Part shown: positions 12,490 through 25,370 of the stretch, piece after piece
Layout of the letters: each line of letters opens with the position of its first letter
Position numbering within the stretch: position 1 is the stretch's first letter
Translations under genes and position numbers: made by a program
Notes under the pieces: model-generated
Databases searched by the model: none
What the model was told of the DNA's origin: nothing
The model's input: the letters and a program-made list of their open reading frames with translations, nothing else
Origin: Carya illinoinensis
Lineage: Eukaryota; Streptophyta; Magnoliopsida; Fagales; Juglandaceae
NCBI RefSeq assembly: GCF_018687715.1
Contig: NC_056764.1
Span: 12,731,001-12,795,000 of the forward strand
Reading direction: 5' to 3'
DNA: 64,000 nucleotides

Positions 12490-12657
12490 GAGTAATATTA
12501 TATATAGTCGTGGAGTATACAAACATTTTACAGTCGTTTGAAAAAAAATGAGATCCACTGTTAATTTTTTTTTCATATAGGTACCGTATTTATTCATTTT
12601 TTTAAAATGATTATGCAATATTTACATATTCACGACTGCAACTATAATTTCTTATTC
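12490..12657. mobile_element. AGTCG-type MITE, copy 2
   Basis: Left end AGTAATATTATATATAGTCG and right end CACGACTGCAACTATAATTT are imperfect inverted repeats around GTTAATTTTTTTTTCAT. Confidence 0.7.
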
Positions 12658-15062
12658 GTGAATGGTTGAAGAGACTTGGATTTGGAAGTAGCTTGATGAT
12701 CTGGAGTTTGCAAGTGACTTTAACTTCAGGAAAATGATACACACATAACCCTTTACAAAATTATGTTTTAATTCAAGGACAATTTTTTTTTTAAATAACT
12801 TATAAAAGTAACACGATTTTACAAAAATATCTTGATTTTAAAACATGTTTATGTAAAATATTTTAAAAATTGTTGTATGTGTATGAATACTCAATCAATA
12901 TGGCTGTTGTTAACAAAATTATAAACAATTTTCGCAACCGCAACATGTTCTGTTGATCTCTCTCTTTCTCTTAATCCTGCATTCGCATTAAAGACTTTGA
13001 GGGGATTATCATTTCCTTGGAAATAGTTTTTTGAAGAAGAAATTGATATGGCCCAATAAGTCTCTAATCATAATATACAATCTTATATTTTCAATCAAGG
13101 AGCTCTCTTCTATCCATTTCTTGCCCTAAGAGAGACAAGCTCATGAGGCCTACATTAATGTCTATTTTCCAACTTGTGGGGCATGTTACCCAATCTATCA
13201 CAACAACCTTCAAATATTCCTTCTCATCCAAGATTCCAAGCTCAAGAATCATGTTGTTGAATCATCATCGCCGGTCGGGTCATTGAAACCGTTTAAATAG
13301 ACTCCTAATCATCGTCAATAATGGGATATTACATGAATTTGGTTTGCATTAATTTGTATTTCCTTAACTTTGTAATTCTACCTTTGAATAATCAAAGTCT
13401 TTTGTCTGTTTATATATATGTATGTTTGAAATTACAACAATGGAGTAGTTCCCAATTTTTGAGCCAGCCTTCATACTAGTAAGTCACACAAAATCAGTGA
13501 AATTGATAAATATTGCACACCATGACGTAATTTTGAGATTAAAACAAAGAAACTCAAACCCTTCAACAACTATGTTTGATGGTTAACATCCGAAACCATT
13601 AAAATAGATAAATTAATCATATTTAATAGTTTAATGTGAAATATTAAATGTGAAATGCATGTTACAGCTCGGAAACAAGATTATCTATAGAATAAGACAA
13701 GTACTTTAAATTCAAAACATGAGCAAAAACATCCCACCTCAATCAATTGTCCGGGCCAGTACTTCATGTATTTTATTGAAATCAAAATTGCATCGATCAA
13801 CAATATCAACACAACGTCGTGTTGCATGCAGCTGCTGCCACTAAGAACAACGTATAAAACAACGTATAAGTTTTTCTAACAACTTTCCCATCAAAATCTC
13901 AAATGTCGTGACTGATCATGGAGGATCCATGCAGTCTAAAACCCTATCCATAGATCATGTACGTCCAACAAGAAAGGAAGAAAATAAATCGAAACAAAAG
14001 AAAAATAAAAATAAAAAATAAAACATGCGTGGAGTACTAATGTCTGTTCCAACTCAGACTCAGTTCAGATTGCTGATAAAACCAGCACATATTCAGATGT
14101 GATATTAACCTCACTCCTAGATTCTGAAGATCGTGGGAATGACAGATTCTTTTCTTCACAGACTATGCTCCTCCTCTCTCTCTCTCTATGTCTATGTCTT
14201 GGGCACAGCTTCCTAATCTACTTTCACTTTTTTCCCTCCCTTCTGTGTTTTCTTTGACTGATAAATTTGACCAGTCAACTAATTTGACCGATCTCTATGG
14301 TATTATGTTCATAAGATTGGCCCCCATTATTCATCTCGATCTGGCCCACCACAAGGTTTGCTGCCCCCAAAGTGCTTTGCTGCCTCTCAATCTTATATAA
14401 TCAAGTTTTGTTTTAAACAATTATTGGATATAAAAAAAAAAAAAAACCTATATTCCTTTGTTTGCTTTTGGAAGAAATTGGGAGAGCCAAAAGCAAAATT
14501 TCCTGGGATCCAAAGTAGATCAGATCAGTGGAATCAATCATTGTTTGCTTATTATACTCGTAGCTCTCATTTATACATGATGATGAGGGTTTAGAATTTT
14601 TGTTGACAACTTCGACTTTCCCGCCAGCTACTCTAAGAATCTTGGACCTTAAATGGTATATGTTCAGGAAAAAAAGAAAAAAAAAAAAAAGTAAAGGTAC
14701 TGCATATTTAGGTACGTACGTACGTATTTCCCGTCTATGATCTCTTTAATTTGATTGATTGGCTGATCATCATCAATGACATCATATGTATGTATGAGTG
14801 CATATATAATTAATTACATGTTCTTATTTTATTTTATTTATGGGAACAATTGAAGGCAATGATGGGTTTCAATCTTTTATTTATTTATTTTTAAATAAGT
14901 TATTAAGGTTACCTACTCATGTACTGATTTTAATTAAAGTAACTGGATAGACTTCGAATGATGGAAGAGGAAAGCTGTTTTCAACTGCTATGTGATAAGT
15001 AACTATGAATGATTAATGATCATGCTATCCTGAAAATGGAGATCATATATATATATATATAA
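12658..15062. other. intergenic, no supported gene
   Basis: AT-rich with short CT and A runs. 13020-13300 is less AT-rich, but no frame there stays open for a recognisable protein. Confidence 0.45.
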
Positions 15063-15236
15063 AGAGCAATGTTACATATAATTATAGAATTATAAATACT
15101 GCGTAATTACTTTGAAAAAGAGTAAGATTCACGATTAAAAAGTTAGTTTTTTTTTACGTAGATCCCATATTAATTCATTTTTTTCAAAGCGACTGCACGC
15201 CGCTTGCACAATCGCGACTGTAAATATCATTTCTCA
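15063..15236. mobile_element. AGTCG-type MITE, copy 3
   Basis: GAGCAATGTTACATATAATT on the left matches the complement of ATCGCGACTGTAAATATCAT on the right. The core contains TTTTTACGTAGATCCCATATT and TTTCAAAGCGACTGCACGCC. Confidence 0.72.
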
Positions 15237-17400
15237 TATATAAAAGACAGCAAGTTGAAGATTATTTTTCATTTTCTTATATATAATGGAATTCATCCAA
15301 TCAAACATGCATGTTGCATGCATGCATGCCTTAATTTTGTTTGTACCGATTAAAGAAAAAAAAAAAGGCACGTACCCATGTTGTCCAAATCCAAAAGCAC
15401 AATCAGTACAACTCGCCCTCATGAATTCTTTTTCTTGATCAAGATGTATAAAATAATGATCAATGTTGGTGAATTCTCGGGATTGTAGTATTGTAATAGT
15501 GATTCCGAAATGATTTTGAGAAATGAAAATTGATCATGAAGATTTTTAAAGAGGTACGTGTTTGTCATCTTTAAATGTATCTGCCTTTAGTAACATATAA
15601 AGATCATCAGTACTGAGAGAAAGAGAGTATTTTCCCAGAAAAAGAGACAGAAAAAGAAGGAAGCTGACTAATTAGCTAGCATCAACTAAAATTCTTGCTG
15701 AAGGAAAAAAAAAAAAAAAAATCTTTTGGGATCGAGGTAGGATCGCATTTATTTGAATCCATGCACGTTTGATGTTCAATTATCCTTGGTATAGTTGCAA
15801 GCCATTATATTCATGTAGAATATTTGTAATTTGAACATGCTTGGTATGGTGGTCCAATGTGATGAACTGATGAGTAAATTAGACGATCAAAATTACAATC
15901 ATCATTTGAAAATTCTTTTTCTTTTGTTGGGGTGGCCCATGCATAAAACCAACATGTATATGTTCAGAGTCATGCATGTCTCCTTTAAGCTCTTGGTTAA
16001 CTCTCTTTTTCCAACATATATAACCCATATATATATATATATAAATATGTTTATATTCTATGAGATTGTACCTTTAGGCAGGCAACACATGGAGAACATG
16101 CCCTAGATCGAACAAGTAACAACAGTACTGAGATGAGAATTCTTTAATTTGGTACAACATGATCATCAGATCGTACGTTTTAAAGACAGGATATACACCC
16201 ACCATCGAGTAACACACACACACACACATATATATATGTATGTATGTAAGGTATATACTTTCAGTACTCCTTCCATGTCCTGGAATAGATGTTTTTAACT
16301 GCTCGTATTAATTACATATTCCAAACTATTTGAAGAAAATAATATAGGTAAATATTATAGTATGATCTTACTAAAATCATTTTTTTCAAAGTTGGATTCT
16401 TACTACTTTATTTATGATTGAGAATGTCAAAATCTAACATTTCTCTTTCATTATATATCAGTCCAATTAATAATATGGGAACGAGCTAGGATACCTAAAC
16501 CATGGTCTATGATTATAGACTTTAGAAGGTGACCAAGACCATATATACACAGATAGAGTTCTCACAATTTTGGACCACTCCAAAGCAAAAAGAAAGCAAA
16601 GCAAAATTCGATGGTGGGCCATATATATGGATGGAGATAGCACATGATGAACAGTATCTGTATGTGAAACATATGAAATAAGATCATGCTGAATGAAGAT
16701 TGAAGAAGAAGAATAAGAAGAAGAAGATCAAAGATCCTGCTGTCACTGCCACCAATGTCCCCTTTGTCTGTCACAGCCATCATTACCCAAAGTCCACATC
16801 ACCACAACCTTCACCAAACAACAACAGCAACTTATACAGCAAAGAACAACACCCTAGATAGATAGATATATCGAGTCAATCAACATTTTTTTTAGAAGTT
16901 AGAATGTGGGGCGCCCCCATACCCACAACAGTCCAAAACAAAAAACTAAAACCAGGATATAGGTTCGGACCAAATCACCTAGACATAGGCAAAATCTTTG
17001 TGTTTTAATATTAAATGTGGTTTTGGAACACGAGGTTTGTGTTGGTGGCTTTGTGGGGAGTGGGGAGAGAGGGGGGGTCGGGATGGTTTTGGCAACGAAT
17101 TGGAGTGGTGGTGGTGGTGAGGGTGTGTGGGGACCTGATGCTGCTAAGGGACAGGGTGTGGGGTCCATAAAATAGTTGCATCCACGCGAGAAAGGGACCC
17201 ACGAAGACAAAGGCTGTGTGGGGTTTCTCTCTGGTCTCTCATATGAAACCGTTGCAGAACAGATCATTTGAGAAGAGAGAGAGAGAGAGGACTCGAATTT
17301 TCTTAAATGCTTTCTCTGCGTGCAAGGCTAAGCCAACTTCATCGATCATCCCGTACGGGAATCCCCATCATTACTCTCTCCCTCTCCCTCTCCCCGTCTC
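15237..17400. other. upstream region of the Dof gene
   Basis: Long intergenic stretch with AT and AC microsatellites (for example about 16210-16250). A GT-rich segment lies at 17030-17160 and a GA run at about 17272-17289. No gene supported; presumably includes the distal promoter of the Dof gene (inference). Confidence 0.45.
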
Positions 17401-17448
17401 TAGCACTTTATATCTCTCTAAAACTCTTCCTCTCTCTCATGGGGATTG

Positions 17449-17458
17449 CTTTATATAT
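17449..17458 (+). promoter_or_regulatory. TATA box of the Dof gene (candidate)
   Basis: CTTTATATATCC lies about 190 bp upstream of the Dof start codon, in a CT-rich promoter or leader zone. A second, weaker TTTATATC lies at about 17407. The sequence between this box and the ATG is CT-rich, as expected of a plant 5' UTR. Confidence 0.5.
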
Positions 17459-17644
17459 CCAGAGAGAGGTGGCTCTATTTCCTCACTTTGCATGACTGCC
17501 TAATCCCTCGCTCATTCTCTCTTCTTTAAAGTACTCCTTTCTCAGGTCCCCTCTCTTTCTTTCTCTCTCACAGACATCCACACAAACACAGACATACAAA
17601 GATTTCTTTTGAGTGTAGGAGTGGTGTTAAATTATTTGCATGGG

Positions 17645-19596
17645 ATGGATCCTTCAAGTGAACAACACCAGGTAGGACGGGAAGCTTGTTTGTAATCATG
17701 AAACGGCTTGCTCTTTCTTTCTCTACTTGTACTTTATTCTCTCTCTCTTTCCCTTTTATGGTTCTCTTTTAATTTAGTAAGGGATTTGGTGTTCTGGGTC
17801 TTATTTGCAAAGATGTAATCTTTAGTTATGATGGAGTTGTAATAAGCTGCTTTGGTGTCACTAAAAGGTAATTGGAGAAGATAAATGTCATTGATTTTTA
17901 ATCCTTGTTTTCTGTTCGTTCTGTTGGGGTTTTCCTGCAAAGGATACAGCTTGTGTTGTAGCTGGCTTAATTATATGGCCTTTCAATGGTTCGCCTCTGA
18001 GTTTCAAATAAATAAACTATTTGTTCACACCTGATTTGAACAAGAAAGAATTTTGGCTTTGATTTGGTCCTTTAATTTCTTTTTTCCTCGGAAGGCTGGA
18101 AATTTGGGTTGTTTTGGGTTTAGATTTTCAATGAAACTGTACATATATAATAATCAAGTTCTCTACCTTCTTGTACATGATCTTTTTGTCAGTGGGAAAC
18201 GATAACTTGAACCTTTTCAGACTCTTACCTCTTTGACTCAATTTTCATTTCACTTTATTTGCTTCGTTTTCTAGGCAGTCAAATGGAAATTGAAAATGAA
18301 TTTTTCCTGGCAATTAAAGTGGTAAAGAAAATTCAAAATTTTGTTATTCACCAAGACTGATATGTGCACTGCAGTAAGTATTAGAGTTGTAAATTGGATT
18401 TATAACCGATTTCCCACACGCAGACCCAGAGAAAATATGCAGAAAGTAAAGCAACCGTAAGCGCTCCTTGAGGACCTAACTATACATTGATTATTGAATC
18501 TTCATATTTTATGTATATATCGATGTGTGTATCACTATCTGATGATTACTACAAAAGAGTATTATAGCATCATGTCAGTACCCACGATGTATACTTTTTT
18601 TTTTTAATGTGTACGGCCTGAATAGAATCAACCCTAGACTTTATAAGCTTCAAGTTAATGATTCTTGTTAGAGATGTTTCTTAATTTATCTTTTTTATTG
18701 GTATAATTCAGGAAATGCCTGCCCATATGCTGGAAAACATGATGGTATGCTTAAAAGCACAGCCTGATCAGAGGAAACCAAGGCCTCAACCAGAGCAAGC
18801 TCTAAAATGTCCAAGATGTGACTCCACCAACACCAAGTTCTGTTACTACAACAACTACAGCCTCTCTCAGCCAAGATACTTCTGCAAGTCATGCAGAAGA
18901 TACTGGACCAAAGGAGGAACTTTGAGGAATGTCCCAGTTGGAGGAGGCTGCAGGAAGAACAAAAGGTCATCATCTTCATCATCAAAGAGGAGCCAAGATC
19001 AACCACTCACACCCAACACCAACCCATTGGGAAGCCTCCCATCCCTATCTTATGACTCTCCCAATGATCTCAGTCTTGCATTTGCTAGGCTCCAAAAACA
19101 GTCATGTGGGCAGTTGGGTTTCGATGACCATGATTTCCAAATGGGAAATGCTGCCGCCACCCATTTTGATTTACTAGGAAACCCTGCAGGAATGAATGGC
19201 TCTGCAAACACGACTCCTCCTGGTTTTCTTGGCTCTCTTAGGAATGGCTTTCTTGATAGCCAGAACATTTTCCCTAATTTCTATTATGGGTATAGTGATA
19301 ATGTGAACATGGGAGAGGCTGACAATGGTGGTACTGGAGGTGTTGTTGGGGTTAATGGAGAAATGGCTCTGCCATACGAAGAAATGAGCAATGCAGAAAC
19401 AACAACGGCTGTGACGGTGACAACCATGAAGCAAGAATTTTGTAATGGCAGAGAAAATGAGAATCGGGTTTTGTGGGGCTTCCCTTGGCAGCTCAATGGG
19501 AATGGAAGCATGGCTGATCTTGATTCCGGAAGAGAAAGCTGGAATAATGGAGCTACTCCATCTTGGCATGGTCTCATTAACAGCCCTCTATTGTAG
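17645..19596 (+). CDS. Dof-type zinc finger transcription factor
   Basis: Two exons: 17645-17671 (nine codons, MDPSSEQHQ) and 18712-19596. The 1,040 bp phase-0 intron has a CAG/GTAGG donor and a TTCAG/GAA acceptor. The product is 303 aa. The Dof domain starts at about residue 40 as [20 protein letters not shown]. Its four zinc-binding cysteines C42, C45, C67 and C70 have the family's CX2CX21CX2C spacing, followed by the basic [20 protein letters not shown] stretch. Dof proteins bind AAAG-core promoter sites in the nucleus. A Ser/Lys-rich segment follows the domain, and the C-terminus has [13 protein letters not shown] and DSGRESW. Those blocks match the Arabidopsis DOF3.2/DOF5.3 (TMO6) group, which acts in vascular and meristem patterning; orthology is inference. 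The ATG at 17640 is out of frame with exon 2, so 17645 is chosen. No damage seen. Confidence 0.96.
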
Positions 19597-19830
19597 ACAC
19601 TGGAAGTTCCTAAAGTTTGCAAGCAGCCACAAACAAGGCATAGAATTTCCTCTCTTATTAGACTCAAATATTAGTTTTTTAGCCTTTTGGGTTTTGTTAA
19701 GAGAGATTTGATTCACCTCATGAACTGTGAATCATCTCTAGCTATTTTCGTCTGTATTTTTTGTTTTAATTTTTTTTTTCTCGTTTCCTTTTATTGGTTG
19801 ATAAACTAATGAAATTTTAGATTTGTTTGT
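19597..19830 (+). other. probable 3' UTR of the Dof gene
   Basis: T-rich sequence after the TAG stop, with weak polyadenylation-like motifs (GATAAACTAATGAAA) near 19800. The extent is an estimate. Confidence 0.4.
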
Positions 19831-19889
19831 TAACCAAGCCAAGAATTTTGCGTAGGTTGATCCTTGATAAAATACCATTCTACATTAAG

Positions 19890-19926
19890 AAAGAGAGAGA
19901 GCGAGAGAGAGAGAGAGAGAGAGAGT
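19890..19926. repeat. (GA)n microsatellite
   Basis: GA run with one GC interruption. Confidence 0.85.
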
Positions 19927-21668
19927 GATGTTTCATGTGGTTTCTGCAGTCTGAACTCTGAACTCTCTGAAGGATTTGGAAGGTACATCTGAAGCAGGAC
20001 TTTGGGTTTTAAATGAGTGGTTTTTTCAAGATATTCTGCCATGATTGCATCTTATTTTCAAGTAGATTCTACGAACATAACGATAGAATATTAAAACGAA
20101 ATTGGGTTTATCTCTACGTCCATATAAGCATAAGAATTTCAGTGAAGCATGTGGCACCAAATTCGGGATGGATTTTCTTTCCCCCCCTGCAGACAATATC
20201 CAACTTAGGATTTGCGCGTGAGAGAGTGTGGTCAGTACTCAGTTTGAAAAGTATTGGGAATGCATTTATAGATTAATATTTAATACACTGACAGGCACTG
20301 AAAATTTCCAAGGGACAATGGTCAATTCCTTTTTATTTTTTTTTTTATTTTTTATATTTTTGGCAGACAGAGGTCAATTACCAGTGAACATAATTTTAAA
20401 AAAATTTCACAGGCAATTGCCATCCAAATGGTAGTTTTGTATTGGCTTCTTGCCCAACTGCCCTAATCCAACGTGCTTTGTTAAATCTAATGGATTTGGC
20501 CAATTCAAGACATTATTTTATCTTTCATCTGATGATCTCTAGAGTTTCCTCTTATTAATATATATTTAAATAGAATAATAAAAATAATAAATTACATGTT
20601 AATTAGGTGCAAATGTGTTGAGTAAAACTTCTTTGAAAAATACCATGCTTCCCGTTGAGGGTATCTGCTAGAAGCTACCGTTGGAATTTTTTATTTTATT
20701 TATTTATTAATTTTTTACTTAATGATCAAGTAATTATTTTCTAATAATATTATAATTTTTTTTATTTTTTAAAAATATTAAAAAACATATATATATATAT
20801 ATATATATTTATATAAACAGCCACCCTACTTCTTTACTGCATTTATCTCAACTGATCTCTTGATCGAGTCACATCTAATAAATATTTAGTATATGTTTGG
20901 AGGACATGATGAGAGAAAGTGGTTGCTTACTAATGAAAGGTCATGATGTCATTATCCATTGGGTTAAGAAGGTCCAAACGCATGTCCCAACTTGGGACAT
21001 CAAGAGTATTTATAATTGTTTGTCAATTTCTCCAGTTAAGATTTCTCAGGATTTTTTCTTCTTCTTTTTATTTTTTATTTTTTTAATATTATAAAAAAAT
21101 GGGAAATGACAGAATTTTGTCAAATTTTTCGCTTAAGATCAGAAGCCCTGAAAAATACGCCAACTCTTCCATTGCCATATTATAAACAATATGGTGTCTT
21201 CCACTTATATATTTTTTAAATCTAGCTTATAGGGACATTTCACCAGTTTCCACATTAAGAAAATGTTAGCAATTTCATGGTATCTAGCTTCACATTTAAG
21301 TTACATATATAATATATAGTAACTTAGTGAATTAAGTTTGCAATTTGTTTAAATAATTTGAACCACAAATGAAAGAAAGTAGATGTATTTCATGAATAAG
21401 ATCTAAACTCGTAGAAAAATTCTATTATCAAGCTGGTGTGTAGAGTATACACAATAAAATGTTTATATAACACAATTTAATTTAAAAAATAAATTTTAAA
21501 ATTTAAATTTTAGAAATTAAATCTTACAATTTAAGTGATGTAAATGATGTGCTCTACATATCGATTTGAAAATAAAATAACTCCAAACTCACGGCATCCA
21601 ATTTCAAAATAAATTAAGAAATCATAACCTATCACTATTTTTTGATGGATCATGAAAGGTATTCATGT
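19927..21668. other. intergenic, no supported gene
   Basis: AT-rich with an AT microsatellite at about 20788-20808. Short ORFs only. Confidence 0.5.
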
Positions 21669-21799
21669 CACTACAAGAGAAGTGGGCTTTTATGACTAAA
21701 ATTTAGTGATCAAAAGAATTATTTTCTACAAAAACTGTAAGAAATAATAATTTTAATTACTAAATTTTGATCACAAAAATCTATTTTTCTTATAATATG
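21669..21799. mobile_element. small CACTA-like MITE
   Basis: Starts CACTACAAGAGAAGTGGGCT and ends with AAAATCTATTTTTCTTATAA, a decayed complement. Internally TTTAGTGATCA pairs with AAATTTTGATCA. CACTACAAGAAAA-type ends are typical of CACTA (En/Spm) elements; the 3 bp target duplication is not clear. Confidence 0.5.
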
Positions 21800-22357
21800 T
21801 GAGATATCGAGACACGAAGACCATAATGTTAAATTTATCTGTATAAATTATAAGAAGTGTTGGGGCCAACAAATTATAAAAAATCTAATTCCTAACTAAT
21901 AAATGGGTGAGGTAGGTATGGGGCATGGCACATGCTATGAACCTCCTCATAAATGCATTAATTCCCACTTTCATGCTGGCAAGAGTGGGAAGCCTTCTAG
22001 CTCCTTTTAAAGGGCTTGCACAGTAAATTAAAGTGAAAAAAAAAAAAACATTAATATTAGTAGGAGTACCATCGTTGTTTGGGACCACCATCGGTGTCCG
22101 ATGTGACCTTGTCAATTATCCAATGTGTAAGACAATAATAGTACTGCAGCACTTGTTCATGAGATTAGGACTTGAGACAAATTAAGTAGCCTTGAATATG
22201 TTGTTTTTTTTTTCTTAAATAAGAGTATTATGTACTCATCGAGTCATCGGGTATTGGTGGTCTAAAATGTAGAGAATTATATAGAATTTGAGGAAAATGA
22301 TTTACACACTTTTATTAGATGATGAAGACACACACATATATATATATATATATATAT
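21800..22357. other. intergenic, no supported gene
   Basis: No coding signal. An AT microsatellite lies at about 22337-22357. Confidence 0.5.
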
Positions 22358-22530
22358 GAAAAATAATATTTATAATTATGATTATGCAAGTGGCGTGCAG
22401 TCGTTTTAAAAAAAATGAATTAATATGAAATCTACATAAAAAAAAACTAATTTTTTAATCGTAGACCTCACTCTTTTTTAAAGCGATTGTACGACGTTTG
22501 TAATTCCACGACTATATATAGCATTGCTTT
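22358..22530. mobile_element. AGTCG-type MITE, copy 4
   Basis: GTGGCGTGCAGTCGTTTTAA on the left mirrors AAAGCGATTGTACGACGTTT on the right around CTAATTTTTTAATCGTAGAC. Outer ends are AATAATATTTATAATTATG and CGACTATATATAGCATTGC. Confidence 0.72.
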
Positions 22531-23364
22531 ATATATATACAGATTTTTTTTTTTCAATTATGCTACAGGGAGTCTATTTTGCGCACACCTTGTGTACTCC
22601 TGCTGACATGGCGGGTCATTAAAGATAAAAACAAAAAATTAAAAAAGCTGAAAGGAAGACAACATCTGGATTGTGCACTGTTGTGAAGGGAACATCGAGT
22701 CTGGCTTGCCTTCGGTGCAAAAAGAACAGGAAATCTCTTGTTAAAAAATTAATGATCATGATTGGCTACCAATAAAAAATTCTAACCCTCCAAATTTTTT
22801 CTTATTTTCTTTTTTCTTAGTGTTCACTTATACTGGTTTCGGTCAAATTAAAATCTTTTATATTGTTCCTTAATAACTTTCACATATGAAGTGTCTAACA
22901 TATTTCATTTTTTTTTTAATTTTAAAAATGATATTTGTGATTTTAATTTTAGAACATGTAAATCTTGTATTTTCTTTGAAAAAAAAAGAGATAAATTTGA
23001 AATTTATTTAAAAAATTATATTTTTAATTTTAAAGCTCGTTTTAAAAAAAATATATGTGAAATTTATACACTCTAAAATATACCTAGCATTACTCATATA
23101 AATATTTTGTCAAAATTTTCTCAAAAATAAGTTTAAATATATCAATGAAAATACATTTATATTTATTAGGTTATTTATTACGTGCTGGTATATAATATAT
23201 TATTTATTATAAATCTTATAAAATTAAAAGATATAAATATATTTGATACTAGCTATTATATTTAATGAATAAACATGTTAAATGAATAAATATTTAGAGG
23301 GGATGAAATGTGTTCGGAATGTAAAAGATGAAAGTTATTAAGTAGTTGGGTTACTAACGAAGAA
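22531..23364. other. intergenic, no supported gene
   Basis: A GC-richer patch at 22580-22740, then AT-rich sequence. Nothing recognised. Confidence 0.45.
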
Positions 23365-23450
23365 TCATGGCCATTAATTCTTTAACAGGACGTGTCCTGG
23401 TCTTTTGTCATGGCCATTAATTCTTTAACAGGACATGTCCTGGTCTTTTG
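23365..23450. repeat. tandem duplication, 43 bp x 2
   Basis: Two copies of TCATGGCCATTAATTCTTTA followed by ACAGGAC(G/A)TGTCCTGGTCTTTTG, starting at 23365 and 23408 and differing at one base. Each copy contains the near-palindrome CAGGAC(G/A)TGTCCTG. Confidence 0.88.
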
Positions 23451-23825
23451 TCACAGGATGCAAGCCAAACCCAAGAACATCCGGGTTGCTTTCCCCCACT
23501 GCTCATGAAGGCATACCAGATCTGTTTTGATGAGGCCCTGCCAAAAAGGAAGAGCTTCAGCTTTCTCCATTTCCGTGTGATCTCGCCACTGTCATTGACC
23601 TCGGATTTGGATTTTGCACTCATGTTCTCAATTGAAAAATCGTTGGCTTCCCCCACTGCCACTCCTCGCCGTCCGTCGTTAGTTGAAAAATCGTTAGCTT
23701 TTTCCTTTGCAAAATCTTGAAGGGTGAATCATTTGTGATACATGGTGCAGCTTCGTTCTTGCTAAAAAACGAAAGCCTTTTCAATCCCTAAAACATATTA
23801 TCTCGTTCCCTTTCAGCTCTCTAGC

Positions 23826-23834
23826 CTTATAAAT
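23826..23834 (+). promoter_or_regulatory. TATA box upstream of the 46-codon ORF
   Basis: CTTATAAAT in a mixed-composition context, about 140 bp before the ATG at 23973. An expected start of transcription near 23860 would leave a leader of about 110 bp. Confidence 0.45.
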
Positions 23835-23972
23835 TAGCCGTGACTGATCCTTGTCCTTTCCACGGAGTACTTTGGATTTGGAATCCTTGCATCAAAATAT
23901 CCTGTCCAAAGTCTTTCCAGATCTAAATCATACCCCATAAATCAATAACCGAAAACACAAAAATTAAGGAAG

Positions 23973-24113
23973 ATGGTAGGTTTTATTTTGCAGCCTGTAT
24001 TAGACTTATTGGTTGCTGGGATTTTGTTGGTTATTGGGATGGGGATTTTTGCCTTCATTGCTTCCATTCCTTGCTCTGCTGCTTTCTTGCACAATACCAG
24101 GCTTGCCCATTAA
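23973..24113 (+). CDS. candidate 46-residue membrane peptide
   Basis: A short frame that begins MVGFILQPVLDLLVAG and ends NTRLAH before a TAA. Residues 4-32 form one strongly hydrophobic stretch long enough to cross a membrane, followed by SIPCSAAFLHNTR. A TATA box and a typical AC-rich leader (GAAAACACAAAAATTAAGGAAG) precede the ATG. Downstream, GTACAT at 24137 and a TACAG acceptor at 24316-24318 could bound an intron in the 3' part. I do not recognise the family and cannot exclude that the ORF is chance. The combination of promoter, leader and a clean amphipathic/hydrophobic layout is what makes it worth listing. Confidence 0.45.
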   Translation: MVGFILQPVLDLLVAGILLVIGMGIFAFIASIPCSAAFLHNTRLAH

Positions 24114-24318
24114 TCCCACGCACTGTCGAACTCAAGGTACATATCCTCATTCGATTACCCAAATTCAGCTTCATCTCCACAAAATTGTTTTCGGCTATTA
24201 TTTTCGTTGGTCATTATTATATGTGCCATTATTATTGAGAAGAGTAAAAAAAAGGGATCTGTTTGGAGGATTATGAGCACAATAGGAATGTTATTAGTTC
24301 TTGTTAACTGCTATACAG

Positions 24319-24462
24319 GAGAAGAGGAGCTATGAAGAAGATGGACCTCAAATCGATTTCGCACAGCGTAGAGAAGACGAGGCCCTTTCGGTACGCAACT
24401 TTTCGAACGTTTGGGAGGAATGGATTTTTGTCTTCGTTTAGCTTTATCTGTGCGCACCGTTT
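24319..24462 (+). other. possible second exon or 3' UTR of the small gene
   Basis: After an acceptor-like TATACAG, one frame stays open for about 40 codons with a protein-like mix (RSYEEDGPQIDFAQRREDEA). It ends at TAG near 24438. It is not in frame with the 46-codon ORF through the obvious splice, so its status is unresolved. Confidence 0.25.
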
Positions 24463-24737
24463 CATTTAAGTCGGGCATCCACATAGATTTTCTGCACAAG
24501 GGGTGCACGAAATGGACTACTACGTTTAACTTTTTCCTTTTTCAAACCAAAAACTGTTCCTAAACTTAAGCTAACGTATAGCAAAACTACGTGCTGTATG
24601 AGTTGTACAAATCAAGCTAATAAAAAAGAATTAAATGAGTATAATCAATTACAATTCCTAATGCAGATTTTGTGCATAGAAGCAAATTCCGATTAAAGAT
24701 GGATATGGGATTGAAAGTTGAATAATGGAGAGTCTAT

Positions 24738-24852
24738 GAGATATATTAAAAACTAATATTCTAATAATATTTTATTCAACTTTCATTTAAAATTATTTCA
24801 TCTCATCTCATCTCACTATCTAAACCTCATCTCATCTCACTGTCCAAACTGC
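24738..24852. mobile_element. GATGAGA-type MITE, truncated
   Basis: Right half of the family: TATTTTATTCAACTTTCATT, then TTTCATCTCATCTCATCTCA and CTATCTAAACC, with a second TCATCTCATCTCACTGTCC in tandem. Confidence 0.6.
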
Positions 24853-25370
24853 ACCTAAAAAGAGTAAGATATCAACTAAACCAGTTAAAAATCTTACCAA
24901 TCTTATCGTTAATATTTTGAATGCATATCAAGTATATATGTTTAGTTTATAGTATAATGACTCCAAAGCGTAGAAAATAGCTTCATACAGGGAATTATAT
25001 CGTGTGAAAACCATGTCTAATCATTAATTCCATCATTGTCCTGGAGCTTGATACGAATCTCCTTCAGAATTTAAAAACGTGGCAACTCATTTTTTTGCAT
25101 AAAGCAAGATATTTGCTACTACAGTATGTACGTTCTGGGTTAACATAACATGACTTCAAAAGGCTGAGAAAATCACTGCCATTACACCTACAATCTTCGG
25201 GAGAGCGAGCGCAAGGATTTACTTCAGAATAAGACAATTTGGTTGTACCGACCAACCAAAATCTGTCAAAAAGAACAAACATGCAGTTAGGGAATAAAAA
25301 ATAAATATGTACTATGGAAATAATAGGAGTGCACCATGGTATAACACAAACAACCTGTGTCATTGTCTTC

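Noticed and set aside
18695..19711. Several long frames overlapping the Dof exon on both strands
   Set aside because: Shadows of the Dof coding sequence; only the frame with the CX2CX21CX2C finger is real.
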